DNA from: Austropuccinia psidii
Lineage: Eukaryota; Basidiomycota; Pucciniomycetes; Pucciniales; Sphaerophragmiaceae
Length of the DNA: 64,000 nt
Assembly (NCBI GenBank): GCA_023105745.1
Contig: JALGQZ010000004.1
Span: 66,146,612-66,210,611 of the forward strand
Direction of reading: 5' to 3'
The stretch's first letter is position 1. Every line of letters begins with the position of its first letter. Under the pieces are notes generated by a model, which worked only from the letters and a program-made list of their open reading frames with translations, did no database searches and had not been told where the DNA came from. Positions 21,225-32,802 of this stretch are shown in pieces. The translations under genes were made by a program, and so were the position numbers.

Positions 21225-22962
21225 TGTAAGGTGTGGATATAAAACTTTGATAGAAAATCAAGTACTTTTCCTGTCCTCAAAACTTCTATAAGGTACAATA
21301 TGATTAAAAATATTAAAAATTAAGATTTTGAAGAGAAAACACACCAATTTTATTGTTTTGAGCTCTATAAGTATAAAAAAAATAATATAAAGATTTATTT
21401 TTTTACCAAAAATCAAAATTTATCCAAAAATACTCTACAAGACATATTTAAGGCTACAAAAGAAATTTCTTCAAGAGCAATTTCAATGGGAATTTATTGA
21501 TCAAAGAACTGCAGGCAATTAACACATAAAAAAATCATTTAAATAGAATAATAAAGAAAAAACACACCCTCAAAGTAAACAGAGTGAATTTGGAAACAAA
21601 GGGACAAAGTTAACAGTGATGAAAGATTCTTTAATTAGCTTATGGGGTGGTTCAAGGTAAAAATGATTATAGGAGTTACAAAAATGATTATAATTTTTCT
21701 TTCACGTAGTTAAAAGGTTTGAAGTGATATGAAAATTGTGTTTGGAATCTTTTATTGATTTGTTTTAACATTGTTTAAACTAATTATAAAACTAAAAGAT
21801 TCTGACATGAAGAAGAAAGTGGGGCAAAGAAGAAATTCTATTAAATCCACCAATTTTCTAACTCCAAAAGTAAAATATACTGTTTTCAGTCTTTGAAAAC
21901 ACTCTGACGACAGAGAAGCCAATTATGGAATCATTGAACCCTGTTTTAGACCAAAAGAGGGCTGGCTTTAGCCATTTTTTGCCATTTTAAGCCATTGCTA
22001 TGGTAATACCTGGGTTTAAGCCTTCAAAACACGTCAGAATGTGTATAAGAGACATCAAATCCAGTTAAAACAGTTTTAAATCCTTTTTTAACTTATGGGT
22101 AGTTTTACCCTGCTGGCATCAAAACCTCATCATCAATTGAGTCACAGACCCTGTGACACAATTACAGGCCAAAAGTGATGAACCTTTGTGTGGATTTTGA
22201 CATCTCATGCCTGTTGGAAAGGAATTTGGGGTTCAGGCTCCCCCTTGGAGCCAAGATTCCTTTTCCCCCCCAGAATCAATCTTTCCAATTTATTTTTTCT
22301 TTAATTCCTCATCATTTATTATACTTATAGTTGACATATGTAATTCAATTGAGTTTTTACAGTACACAACTGTGATAATTGATACCTCATATTTAAATCA
22401 AAGTTCACTTATGTAATACACGCACACATCTTGACATTTCAATTGAAAATACTTAAATCCCTCATGAATTCTAAGCTATACACAAATTTGATGGTTAAGA
22501 CAACATTTGATGTGAATTGAATTAAGGTTTTGAGGGTTTTTGCAATTTTCATACAGAAAATATTAAACACTTAATTTAAGCTTATTTACAGTTGAGTTAC
22601 AGAAATTCCACCCAGAGGTGACCCCACCTTTTTTTTATGAATAATCCGATGGTGAAATAACTCTCATATGTTTATTTATTTGATAAAAATTCATAATAAT
22701 TTTTATTTAACTTCCTTCTAGAAATTTTTTTATTTTGATATTTGTGATTAAAATTCATTTTTACTTAATATTTTTAAGTAAAAAGGTGTTTTCACAATTT
22801 TAAATTCCAAAATAATTTTATTTTTAAATTATCATTTAAATTTGAATTTTATATTTATATTTTGATTTTTGTTCTTTATAATATAAATAAATTTATTTTA
22901 TTCATAATTATATCATTTTTTATGCTTTGTGGTCTCTGACGCATGTAAAAATACCTCCAAGG

Positions 22963-23079
22963 TGTCACAATGCTGTCTGCTAGACCTCAGCAAAGGGAGC
23001 TCTTTCCTAAGAGGCTATTAAACCAGTTGGAAGACTGGTTAATACTGGCAAACTGTAGGTCACATTCCACCATGTGAAA
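22963..23079 (+). repeat. 5' LTR of mini-1
   Basis: 117 bp from TGTCACAATGCTGTCT to CCATGTGAAA; the last triplet would be ACA in the intact form. Reading frames from the LTR continue into the interior. Confidence 0.85.
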
Positions 23080-23082
23080 GTA

Positions 23083-23288
23083 CCCCCAGGCTTAGAGTAC
23101 TGCATCCCAAAGTGCATGTAACTGATGGGATTACCCATGTCACCCTCATGGAGCTACATCAGTCACAACAGGAGCCTACAAGGAACCCCCAAGGGCCCGA
23201 ACCCTTGTATGCCAATGGAGCGGAAATCCCAGAAATGTCTGGTTGCTTGATTAAGACATCCTCTTGTCTCCAACCGGAATCAAACCCA
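23083..23288 (+). other. Reading frame inside mini-1
   Basis: One frame is open across the interior (RVLHPKVHVTDGIT ... PESNP) to a TGA at about 23288. The second copy has the same frame, length and stop, with 48 of 66 residues the same. About 7 of 25 changed codons are synonymous, roughly what neutral change gives, so I do not claim a protein. It may be a remnant of the parent element's gene. Confidence 0.4.
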
Positions 23289-23309
23289 TGAGGTAGGTAA
23301 CTGGTTTAT

Positions 23310-23426
23310 TGTCACAATGCTGTCTGCCAGACCTCAGCAAAGGGAACTCTTGCCTAAAAGGCTATTAAACCTGTTGAAAGACCAGTTAATACTGGAAAGT
23401 TGTAGATCAAATTTCACCATGTGACA
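23310..23426 (+). repeat. 3' LTR of mini-1
   Basis: 117 bp, intact TGTCAC...GTGACA ends. The base run before it (AACTGGTTTA) is not purine-rich, so the plus-strand primer is unclear. Confidence 0.85.
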
Positions 23427-23437
23427 CAAGGCTCACA

Positions 23438-24383
23438 AAAGGGAAGAGCCCCATTCTCCCTTTTTTGAATAAGGACCACAATTTGATGGATTCTGAGAAG
23501 GATAGAAGAATAAAGGATGGCTTGCGTGCCTATTGTGATGGGAAGGATAGTCTTGAGGCTTGTGTCAAAGAGCCCCAAGACCAGCCTACCCAACCAGCAG
23601 GCAGATTTCCCTGCCAGGTAAAAGCCTGAGTGAAGATCATGTTTTTCTCAATGGTCTTCACTAATTTTCTCCCCAAGCACAATTGCACATTTTGAATACT
23701 GGTGTCAAAAACTCTCCCAATTTTTTTGTCTTTTCTTCTCTCTCTGATGTGTTCTACAGTATATTCTGGCTCTACCCACTCATTCATTGCACAGCAGATT
23801 TCTCAAAAGTAATCTTTTCCCATGTAAGAACTTCCAGAGAAGCTTCCTCTTAATGTTTTAGACTCCCCAGAGTCCCCTTCTGTATTTGTTACTCACCATA
23901 TTAAATATATGGTTGAGCTCCCTTCCTCCTTAATCTTTGAATGCAGCTTTTGGGTTGTTGATACACACAAGGGAGAAGACCTCATATTGTGTTTTGATTT
24001 TACTAATCATTTTAATACAACTATTTATTGGAGGAAAGGGATGATCACCATTAATCCTGATCATAAGGACTATCATGATCCTTCTGAATATTCCAGTACT
24101 TTTGTTTCTTCTTCCAATACATGTGCAGCTCTGGTTTGTGATTCTAGAACACAATCATTTCTCACTTCTATTTTTATTCCTTCCCTTGATTCCCATTAGT
24201 CATTACTATCCCCTAGGGATGAAGTATCAAAGGATATAAAAGATGTTGGAGAAGATAATTCTATATCTCCACTTCAACTCTTCCATGGGAATGTGTACCT
24301 ACCTCATTCATCTTATCATGAATCTCTTGAGAAGTTTTGCAATAGAGAAGAAGATAAAGAAAAAATTTAAGCCATGATATATG
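23438..24383 (+). pseudogene. A3 gag end and pol start fragment
   Basis: Resumes at the gag zinc-knuckle region, passes the gag end (here CAGGTAAAAGCC TGA, so the slippery GGGAAAA has become GGTAAAA), and continues through the protease region (DTHKGEDLIL, NPDHKDYHDPS) to an acidic stretch. The catalytic protease motif is degraded and several frames are shifted. It ends at the deletion joined to LTR sequence. Confidence 0.8.
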
Positions 24384-25602
24384 GGGTCTAAGGCCTAAAT
24401 GGCCTTTTTGGGCCATTTAGACCCCCTATGGCCTCTACGGCCTGCAGTATATGGGACCCTTAGGCCCCTTTGGGCCTAAATCCAATGAGGCCAAAAGGGG
24501 CCAGGTGGGCACACCTGAGCCAATTTTGGCCCCTAATCTCATCAATCCCAAAATGGCCAAAATGGACCCCAGGACCCCAATTGGCCAGAACCACATTTTT
24601 CCACTTTCAACCCATGGCCTCTGGAAACCACCAGAAGCCACCAGCTCAGGTCCAGAAAGGCATCTTCTAAGCTCAAGGGAAGACCTCTCCTTCACCAATT
24701 TACCCTGTAGCAAAGGATCCAGGTGTGGTGCATATATGGTATATTATACCATTATGCACCATTTTTTCTCAGCAATCCAATGGTGATGTTTTCAGGAAAA
24801 AATATATCTTTTCAATTCCAGTCCTCAAACCCATCCCCCATTTTGAAGGAAAATTTTTTCAGTTATTCAGTCTTGCAATCCCTGGTGGTTACCAGAAGAC
24901 CATTCAAGGACCCCAACCACCTGGCCCTGCAGGAGTTGGGTTGTATTTTCTTTTGAGGATTATTCCAAGTGTAATTTCAAGATGTTATCAATCATTCAAT
25001 CAGTTCTCAAGGCATCATGAGCTCCAGAACTCCTTGGAAAGCTTAATTGGCCCATACAGGCTGTATTCAGGCAACCTGTATGGCATTGACCCTTTTGGGC
25101 CAGTTCATATTACACTGTGGGAATTCAACGCACACAGTTCAATTATCAAGATGGCCAGGCCTGCATTGACCCCAAAAACAGTCAATACAGTTGGGTGATC
25201 AACCCTCCAGGATCAGTCTTTCAGCCTTTCACATATACTGGCCACCTTTTCATCCCTGGGGAATTTTGCCCCAGTTAATTGATATATTGGATTTATTTTT
25301 ATTCTTATTTTCTTTTTGTTCTTGGAATTAAATACTGATATTCATAGCTCAGTGATTTTAACCTTTTTCTTTGCCTATCAGGGGATATTGGTAGTCATAT
25401 CCTTTACTAATTCCACTGTTCTTTCTGGCGGGTTGAAAAAATGAATTGAGGATTCATTTGGTTGGCTCTTTGACCTTTGTCTTTCTTATTGATCTCTGGC
25501 CTTTGGATTCTTTCTTATCTTTGGCATATTTGTACTTGCTCCCATTTTTCCTTAAAGAAATTCATCTTTAGTTTATTTCTATATCCTTTTGGAGCCCTCC
25601 AA
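24384..25602 (+). repeat. A3 LTR fragment
   Basis: Follows the A LTR from its GGCC hairpin (24392-24425) through the conserved CCCCAGTTAATT segment (about 25261) to CCCTCCAAG, missing the final ~60 bp. Confidence 0.8.
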
Positions 25603-25821
25603 GTGTGACACACTAAAAGGAAGTTCTTGCAAGTACAAGGATTTGAAAACCCTCATATAGCAAAATGAAATTCCTTTATAAGTGCCTCAATAGATATTAA
25701 AATCAATAAAAATAAGATTATTGTATAATTTTATGATTATGGTTATAGCTTATTATTCAAAAAAGCAAATTTGAATCTTTTTATAAGGTCTTCTAAGTAG
25801 ATATCATGGCCATCCCTTGAA
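25603..25821 (-). mobile_element. Leader fragment of an old C-type element
   Basis: On the minus strand this matches the post-LTR leader of element C (27956-28170) through several blocks, including GATATCTACT..AGAAGACCTT and CTATTGAGGCACTT. It shows that the adjoining LTR (25822-60975) is a 5' LTR of a minus-strand C-type element whose body is lost. Confidence 0.7.
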
Positions 25822-26024
25822 TGTTTTGCTTTGACTATGAAACAATATGTAAAAATTACTAATAATCAACCTATTTTACTATTAATTTCCTAATTTGATG
25901 AACAATAAGATTGAAAATAATTGTAATAATAAATATTCATTATAATTATGGCGAGAAATTGATTATATTCGTAAGAAATAATAGTATAGTATAAAAAATT
26001 AAATATTCTGATATATGATAGGTT

Positions 26025-27955
26025 TGTGAGCCTTTGAGATATGACCACATACCCAAAAGAGGTTACAAGAAATATTTAATATAATTATACATTAAAAATA
26101 ATTACCTTAAAACTACAAAAATACCATAAATTGGCATAAAACTTGGTTTAACTTAAAAACCAATGAATAAACATGTAAAATAAATTATACCATTGGATTC
26201 CACATGGTAAAATACACATATACCATTTTTATGGCATATCTGTAAAGTCAATATTTAATAAGGTATAAGTAATAATACCTTATGAAAAACTCAAATCCTT
26301 ATTTATTTCATAGACCAATGAAACAGCATGTTAAATAAATGGTACCATTGGATTCCCCATAAAAATCCACATATAAAACAATTAAGAAGCTAAGCCTCAA
26401 AATCAATACTTAAGGAATTAACCTGAATATATGAACTTTTTTGGTCAACGCATATATTCAAGGATTTTAGCTAATATCTCTTGAAATATGCATGATAGAG
26501 TGATGAACCAAAAGTAAAGTCATCACATAATTACTGTAGGAATACAGAAATGAAGTCCATTTCACAAGTTATAAACAAGGTTGAAACCTGTATGGAATTA
26601 TTGATTAAAATCAACAAAGCTGTTGACCACTTTGTTGTGAAAGTGGTTCAAACTTAAAAAGAAGTAGACAGTTGGAATCTACTAGTTCATTAGTGAAGAA
26701 TGATGTATTTTCTATTATAATATTCAAGGTATAACCCCTTGAAGTCATAGTTTGAAGCTTAAAATATTAAATTTCGACAGAAAAGATGAGTTACAAGAAA
26801 AATCATCAAAAATAGAGTTTTGTTATGTCATGAAATGCTCTTGGCAGCATAATAAGGTTATGCCAAGCTATTAGAATTCACTTTCTGAATTGCTGTAGCG
26901 TGTAAATCTTAAAATTTATCAAGGATCAAAGTTTGAGCTTAATTTGATCATTTATAATCACTCACTGTAACCTTAAATTAAGTTTAACAGTCACATGAGT
27001 GATTAAATTGGTGAATACTGTAATTTTATGATTAAAGCTAATAAAATACACGAATTTTGGGGTTCTGCAAAGCCTTTGACGTCATCAAACTTAGAGTTAT
27101 AGTGATAACTCTAAATAATGGCGTAATAGTGATGTAATCATCACCAAACCTTAACATATTGATCATTTCCAGTGGATATGATCAGTACACGTCTACTAGA
27201 AGCCTGTTAGACTCTAGGAGGGAGGTATTTACTATAAATAGAGCTGTTTTTACTCTGTTTTTCCCTCAGACACATCAAAAACATTAAATCAATTAAATTA
27301 AAAGGTAATATCTTTATTCTTTATATATAAATATTTTATATTATTAAAGACCAAAGATCATCTTATTATAATCATCAATTTTGACGTGATTAAATCATTT
27401 ATTTAATTTTTTTTGCTAAAAATCTCTCTAAAATCTCATTTCCACGTAAAAATCAAGAATATTTGTAATTTTCTCTATTTTTTATTGTAAATACAATTTG
27501 GATAAGCTGTATTTACATGATTTGGCGTAAAATATTTCAAAATTATTATATTAAGTATTAAAAGTAGGTTCTTTTCTCTTTATTATTACTTTAATAATTC
27601 TTTAATTAATATAAATAGTATTTATATTAATTTATAGCTTTAATATTGGTAATATTATTGTTATTAATTGTTTTTTATTAATAAAAAACAATTTTTTACA
27701 CCCTTATTATTTGTTTGTAACAATAATAAAGTGCCATTAAATACATTAATTATTTTATATTAATATATTTATTTTATTACATAAATTATATTATCTTATT
27801 TCATTGATAATATAATTACTTTTACGCCATAATTATAGTACTTCTTTATTATTATAATTATTTTTATCTTATTTATTTCATTTATAAGGACATTCATAGT
27901 ACAATAAGTAAAATATTAGTAATTTTTAATTATTGTTTCATAGTCAAACCTTACA
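26025..27955 (+). repeat. 5' LTR of C
   Basis: 1931 bp, TGTGAGCCTTTGAG to AAACCTTACA. No gene inside. Ends resemble those of the E LTRs. Confidence 0.93.
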
Positions 27956-27974
27956 TTTGGGGCCCTGGCCGTGA
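27956..27974 (+). other. Putative primer-binding segment of C
   Basis: TTTGGGGCCCTGGCCGTG follows the 5' LTR. B has TTTTGGGGGCCTGGCCGTG at the same place, so the segment is conserved between two diverged families. I could not match it to a tRNA 3' end. Confidence 0.5.
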
Positions 27975-28471
27975 TATTTACTATAAAAGACCTTTAAAAA
28001 AATTCCAATTGGGCTTATCCAATAATAAACTATACTTATAATCATCAAATTATATAATAATTTTTATATTTATTGATTTTAAAAGCTATTGAGGCATTTG
28101 GAAAGCAATTTTATTATCTTACACGTGGTTTTCTCACATCCTTAGACTTGCACAAACTTTCTTTGAGTTACTCTAGTGATTAAAAAAAGATATTTTATAA
28201 ATTAAAAATAATTTTATATCATACATTAATTTTATAAAAGAATCATATTCATTTTTTATTTTATTCTTTAAAAATGAAAAAAAATATGAAATAATAATAA
28301 TAATAATATTAAAGACCAATAAAAAATTTATTTCATTCATTTTAATTTCATTTCTTAAATTATTTTCATTTTTTAAAAAGATATAAAAGCAATTTTTACG
28401 TGGAAAATTGCCATATCTTACCAAAAGTAACACTTTTGTATAAAAGACTTATATTTATTTGTCTTTTTTAG

Positions 28472-29247
28472 TGTTTGAAGACAACCCAACAGAGGACAAC
28501 AAAACCACTGTTGAAAGATTGGTAGAAGAAACTTGTCAAAGCTCTCCAACACCAATAATTACCAAGAAAAAGAAAGCCAAGAAATTGGACTTTCCAGGAC
28601 CCATCATTCAGGACTCTGAAGGTGAGTACCTCAATTATAAATTGCCATAAGAAAATTCCTGTTCTGAAATCCTCTTATTTCTTATTTTTCTTATAATATG
28701 ACTACCAGAAGAGGCTCCCAATACTCCATCCAATCAGATGGAGCTGGACTCAGACATAGAATTGATTCCTCAAAAGGGAAAAGGAAGGGCAATATACCCA
28801 GTGGAACAGAATCCACACAAGGAAGTTCCTTATCCCAAAGGCAAGTCCCAGAAATGCCCATGATATCTGAACCTGGATTGGAACCAATTATGAGTAACTC
28901 AAACAGGTACAAATCACATTCAGAGGGCTCAAATAGACATTTACATGAGCCAATACAAACAGTACTACACAGTGTACAAGGACAAAGATTGGGAAATGTT
29001 GCCCCAAATACACCAAGGAGTGATGAACTCCTGGCACATCCTGAAAAAGTTCCTCGGAGAGGAGGAAACAGTGAGATACTCCAATGGATGGAACCCACTA
29101 TCATCCAAAACTCAAATCAGAAAGATCAAGGATTATCATGCCAAAAAGAAGGAGGCAACCAAGGAAGAAGCCCCGGTAGCTTCTACCAGCAAGCCCCAAG
29201 TCAACCCACTTCCCCAAGAAGGGAATAAGAACAAGCAAAAGAATTGA
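28472..29247 (+). pseudogene. Spliced overlapping gene (ORFx) of C, broken
   Basis: Exon 1 (28472-28621) follows an acceptor TCTTTTTTAG and is rich in Glu, Thr, Ser and Lys. A GTGAGT donor (28622) and an ACTACCAG acceptor (28701-28708) remove an 87-nt intron in phase 1 and lead into the +1 frame relative to gag. That frame is interrupted by TGA at 28861 and 28891, then open to TGA at 29245; its open part (28945-29247) contains DWEMLPQIHQ and GWNP, shared with the B version. If the exon is preceded by an A, a start ATG is formed across the splice. The upstream donor is not identified. Function unknown. Confidence 0.6.
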
Positions 29248-29558
29248 AGAAAACCATATTCCCCAAGCTACAGGATCCCCAAAATCTGAAAAGATGCCAT
29301 GGACAATGTCTTCAACATGGCCAGAACTTTGATGGAATTCAAAGACAAAGAGGAACAAAGAATGAGACAACCCCATTTCCCAAAGAAATACCCTTGTCTC
29401 CTTATGTTGTAAATACTTTAACAGAGCTTAAAAATAGTATTTTACCTCTTAAAGACATTAAAAATAGTTTATTATCTTTCGAAGAAATAAATAATAGCTT
29501 ATCATCTTTAACAAAAATTGTTGCACAAATTGAGTAAGATATTGATAACATAAAATTC
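28698..29558 (+). pseudogene. C gag N-terminal region
   Basis: The gag-pol frame begins at an ATG (28698) inside the predicted intron, 11 nt before exon 2 of the overlapping gene. 176 codons follow, low in hydrophobics and rich in Ser, Gln, Gly, Arg and Pro, to TAA at 29226. The same frame continues 29229-29534, with a regular pattern of NSILPLKDIKN-like leucine repeats suggesting a coiled coil, to TAA at 29535, then on into 29559-31175. Confidence 0.75.
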
Positions 29559-31175
29559 ATGATTGAAAATAATAAACCAAAAGTATTAATTGACAATACT
29601 CAGAAATTAATACAAGGACAACAAGAGTTGTACAAATACATAAGTGATATCAAAGAAAAAACTTTGACAATCAATTATGATGTGAGTATTGACAATCTTA
29701 CAGAAAGATTGAACAAATTAAGTATTTCTGTAGAAACATTTGAAGAAAAGACTTCATCACACCAAAAATTACTTTTGGACCATGTGGAAAAGAGTGATGA
29801 AGCAAGAATGCATCTGAAAGATGACATTCAGAGTGAAACAAGGCTTATTACTGAAAAAATGGATAAAATTAATGAGGCTAACTTAAATATTCCCAAGTTA
29901 TCAACACCATTTTCTCAAATAAGAAGCCCTGTTAAACCAAAAGAGGAATTAACAAATCCATTCATAACAGACTTGAGTCACCAAGACAATAACCAAGTCT
30001 TAATGAAGGAAGCACCTCAATTGAAAGAATGGCCAACATTCATAGGAGAAGGTGAATATGACCACATGTCATTTATCAAGACAATTGACATGCTACAAGA
30101 AGATTATGCCATACCAGATGAATTAATCACTGCAAGATTACATTCATTGTTTGAGAAATCTGCAAAAAGATGGTATTATGGCATAAGGAAAAAAATTGGC
30201 AAAAATACCTGGTCTTGGTGGAAACAAGAAATAATTACCAAGTGGGCTAATGATTCCTGGAGGTACAAAATAGAAAATGCATTTGAAAATTCTTTCTTTG
30301 ACCCAGACAAAGATGAACCTTTCACTTGGTTCTTAAAACAAGTTGAAAGGCTTAATGCACTGTACCCAGAAATGTCACAGAAGATGGTGCATATGAAAAT
30401 ACTCAAGAAATGTGGAGGAGAGCTAGAACATGCCCTAAGAAGCAGGTGTATAGAACCATGCTCCACAGAAGAGTATATTAATGCACTAGAAGAAATAGTG
30501 ACAAGAAAAAAAATTGGCAGGACTTGGAAGAAACTGGACATTAAAAGCCCAAATAAACCATTTATCAAAAAAGATAAATCAAAAAAAACCTTCAAGCCAA
30601 ATACATCCAACAATAATGTGCAAAGAAAATGCCATAAATGTGGAGGTCTTGGACACTTAGCCAATAATTTCCTTAAAAAGGCAAAGATTAATGAAATTGT
30701 GGAAACAGAAAACCACAATGAAAAAGAAGAAGAATCTGACTCTGAAAAAGAGACAGAAGAATCAGAAAGTTCTGAAAGTGATGAAATCAATATAATTAAT
30801 GCACAAATTAATAATATTGATATAATTTATGAAGTACTGGATGTTAACTCAAACTTACCACAAGCTGGGACATCTGACACAAACCTGACAAACATACAAG
30901 ATGCCAAAATGTATAGAACCAAACCTGCAAGAGGAATGGGATATACAGCTGGAAAATCAAGTATAAGTATTGTTATGGTTGATAACCAAGAAGGCAAAGC
31001 TAACTTAGATACAGGAGCATATTGCACCTGTGTTCTTAAAAGTTATTTAAAAACCATTGTCCCAGACTGGAAAGAAAAACTTATGCCAATAAAAGGTGTC
31101 AAATTTAGTAGTGCAAGTGAGAGCATGAAGCCCCTTGATATAATTGATTTAACACTAATTTTTCCTCATCCCTGA
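29559..31175 (+). pseudogene. C gag core, zinc knuckle and protease start
   Basis: 538 codons in the gag-pol frame. A helical, coiled-coil-like region (about residues 1-120) is followed by a capsid-like core with WPTFIGEGEYDHMSF and the Trp-rich WSWWKQEI, and a zinc knuckle CHKCGGLGHLANNF in which the last Cys is Phe (TTC at 30669-30671), so metal binding is probably lost. An acidic linker and the protease (LDTGAYCT) follow. It stops at a TGA (31173-31175); the frame continues at 31209 with the rest of the protease. Confidence 0.85.
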
Positions 31176-31208
31176 CAATGTGTCAGAATCAAAGTAGAGT
31201 TTTTAGTA

Positions 31209-31475
31209 ATGGACAACTGTACTAGTAGTCACTTCATACTTGGGAATGACTACTTATCAATTTATGGTATAGATATCTCTAACCAAAATGATAGATATTT
31301 TACCATAGGAGACAACAAAAGACAAAATTTTGGCTTCTTAAATAACAAAAAACAAATCACAGTTATTAAGAATGAAGAAAAAATTCCAGAAACGGAACTT
31401 TTTATATCTGAACAACTTAAAGGGGGCAGAATTCAATCAAGAATTAACAGAAAAAATGAAAGAAAAATTGATTGA
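31209..31475 (+). pseudogene. C protease end, up to a frameshift
   Basis: Same frame as the preceding part; includes FILGNDYLSIYGIDI, the C-terminal hallmark of the retropepsin domain. A G-run (31422-31426, one base longer than the frame needs) shifts the reading frame; the native continuation is in 31372-32790. Confidence 0.8.
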
Positions 31476-32790
31476 CCTCTTATTTAAGTACAAAAATGCC
31501 TTTGCAGCTGACAAAGAGCCACTAGGTGCCATAATTGGACATGAAGTGGATATAATTCTTAATGTGGAAAAACCTTACCCACCTTTACTAAGGAGACCTG
31601 CTTACCCAGCTAGTAAAAGGGCTAGAGAAGCCTTAGAGGTACACATTAAAGAATTAATGGACCTTGGAGTATTAAGAAAGGTAGGACATAATGAACAGGT
31701 GGAAGTCACTACACCTGTCATTATAGCTTGGCATAATGGAAAATCAAGGATGGTAGGAGACTTCAGAGCCCTGAAAACCTATACCATTCCAGACAGGTAT
31801 CCAATACCCAGGATCCATGAGACATTGACACAATTGTCACAAGCTAAGTTCATCACAGCCATAGATGCCTTAAAGGGTTTTCATCAAAATATCTTAACAG
31901 ACAATGCCAAAACACTACTGAGGATAATAGTCCACTGTGGAATTTTTGAATACTTAAGAATGCCATTTGGCATAAAAAATGCACCTTCCCATTATCAAAG
32001 AATGATGAATACCATATTTCCTGAAGAATTATCAGAAGGATGGTTAATTATCTATATTGATGATATTATAGTTTGCTCAGAAACTTGGGAAAATCACCTT
32101 ACAAGACTAGAAAGGGTACTACAAAACATAGTCCAAGTGAATATGAAAATTTCCTTGAAAAAGTGTCATTTTGCATACAGTGAATTAAAAGCACTAGTAC
32201 ATGTTGTATCTGGACTTAGTCTAGGCATAGACAAGAATAAAGTAGCAGCAGTACTACTTAAGCCAATGCCTCAAACCAAAAAAGAAATGAAATCATTTCT
32301 AGGAATTGCTGGTTACTATAGACAGCATATAAAGCACTTTGCAAAAATTGCTAAATCCTTGTATAAGCTATGTGACCAACAAACAGGCTATGAAATGACA
32401 GAAGAAAGAGTCAAGACATATGAAGAATTGAAAACTTCCTTAACAAATGCCCCATTTCTTCCAATGCCAGATTGGAAACTACCCTTCCAACTTTACATTG
32501 ATGCTTGTGGAGAAGGACTGGGTGCTGCACTACACCAGACACAAATTATCAATGATAAACCAGTGGAAGGACCAATTTGTTTTATTTCAAGACAGATAAA
32601 GCCAACAGAAGCAAGATATGGAGCAAGCCAAATGGAATGCCTCTGCTTTGTGTGGGCTTTAGAAAAATTACATTACTACTTGGATGGAACAGTATTTGAT
32701 GTGATTACAGACTGTAATGCTGTAAAATCTTTATTAAATATGAAAACTCCAAATAGACATATGCTGAAATGGCAAATTGCTATCCAATAA
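31372..32790 (+). pseudogene. C reverse transcriptase and RNase H
   Basis: 472 codons, of which those after ~31430 are native. Reverse transcriptase: [44 protein letters not shown] and the catalytic YIDD (32053-32064). RNase [17 protein letters not shown], the Glu of QMECL and [11 protein letters not shown]. It copies the element RNA into DNA and removes the RNA strand. It ends at TAA (32788-32790) where B has a Glu codon (QEYRG), another Glu-to-stop change. Confidence 0.92.
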
Positions 32791-32802
32791 TATAGAGGAA
32801 AT

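Larger units (their letters stand above)
22963..23426 (+). mobile_element. mini-1: 464-bp LTR element
   Basis: Two 117-bp direct repeats (22963-23079, 23310-23426), TGT...ACA ends (5' copy changed to AAA), a 230-bp interior and a perfect 5-bp target duplication CAAGG (22958-22962, 23427-23431). This is the structure of an LTR retrotransposon, in the size class called TRIM or SMART. The LTRs differ by about 13 percent by eye, so it is old. It must depend on enzymes of another element. A second copy lies at 63628-64000. Confidence 0.9.
21225..23437 (-). repeat. E3: solo E-type LTR, split by a mini element
   Basis: Minus-strand LTR, start TGTGAG and end CTTACA on its own strand (TGTAAGGTGTGG at 21225, CTCACA at 23432-23437). 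Perfect AAAGG duplication at 21220-21224 and 23438-23442. Net length without the insertion is about 1744 bp. A mini LTR element sits 6-11 bp from its end. Confidence 0.85.
20660..25602 (+). mobile_element. A3: old, deleted A-family element
   Basis: Plus-strand remnant in three parts: gag (20660-21224), gag end to pol start (23438-24383) and a 3' LTR part (24384-25602). Almost all of pol and the first part of the LTR are deleted at about 24383. It is interrupted by a solo E LTR (21225-23437, target duplication AAAGG). The LTR part stops about 60 bp short of the usual end, where it abuts a C-type leader. It is the most diverged A copy here. Confidence 0.85.

Noticed and set aside
24725..25198. 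157-codon plus-strand ORF as a gene
   Set aside because: It falls inside the A3 LTR fragment and corresponds to LTR sequence elsewhere in the window.
30176..30790. 204-codon minus-strand ORF
   Set aside because: Antisense shadow of the C gag frame; Leu/Ser/Phe-rich composition is what the complement of a Lys/Glu-rich gene gives.
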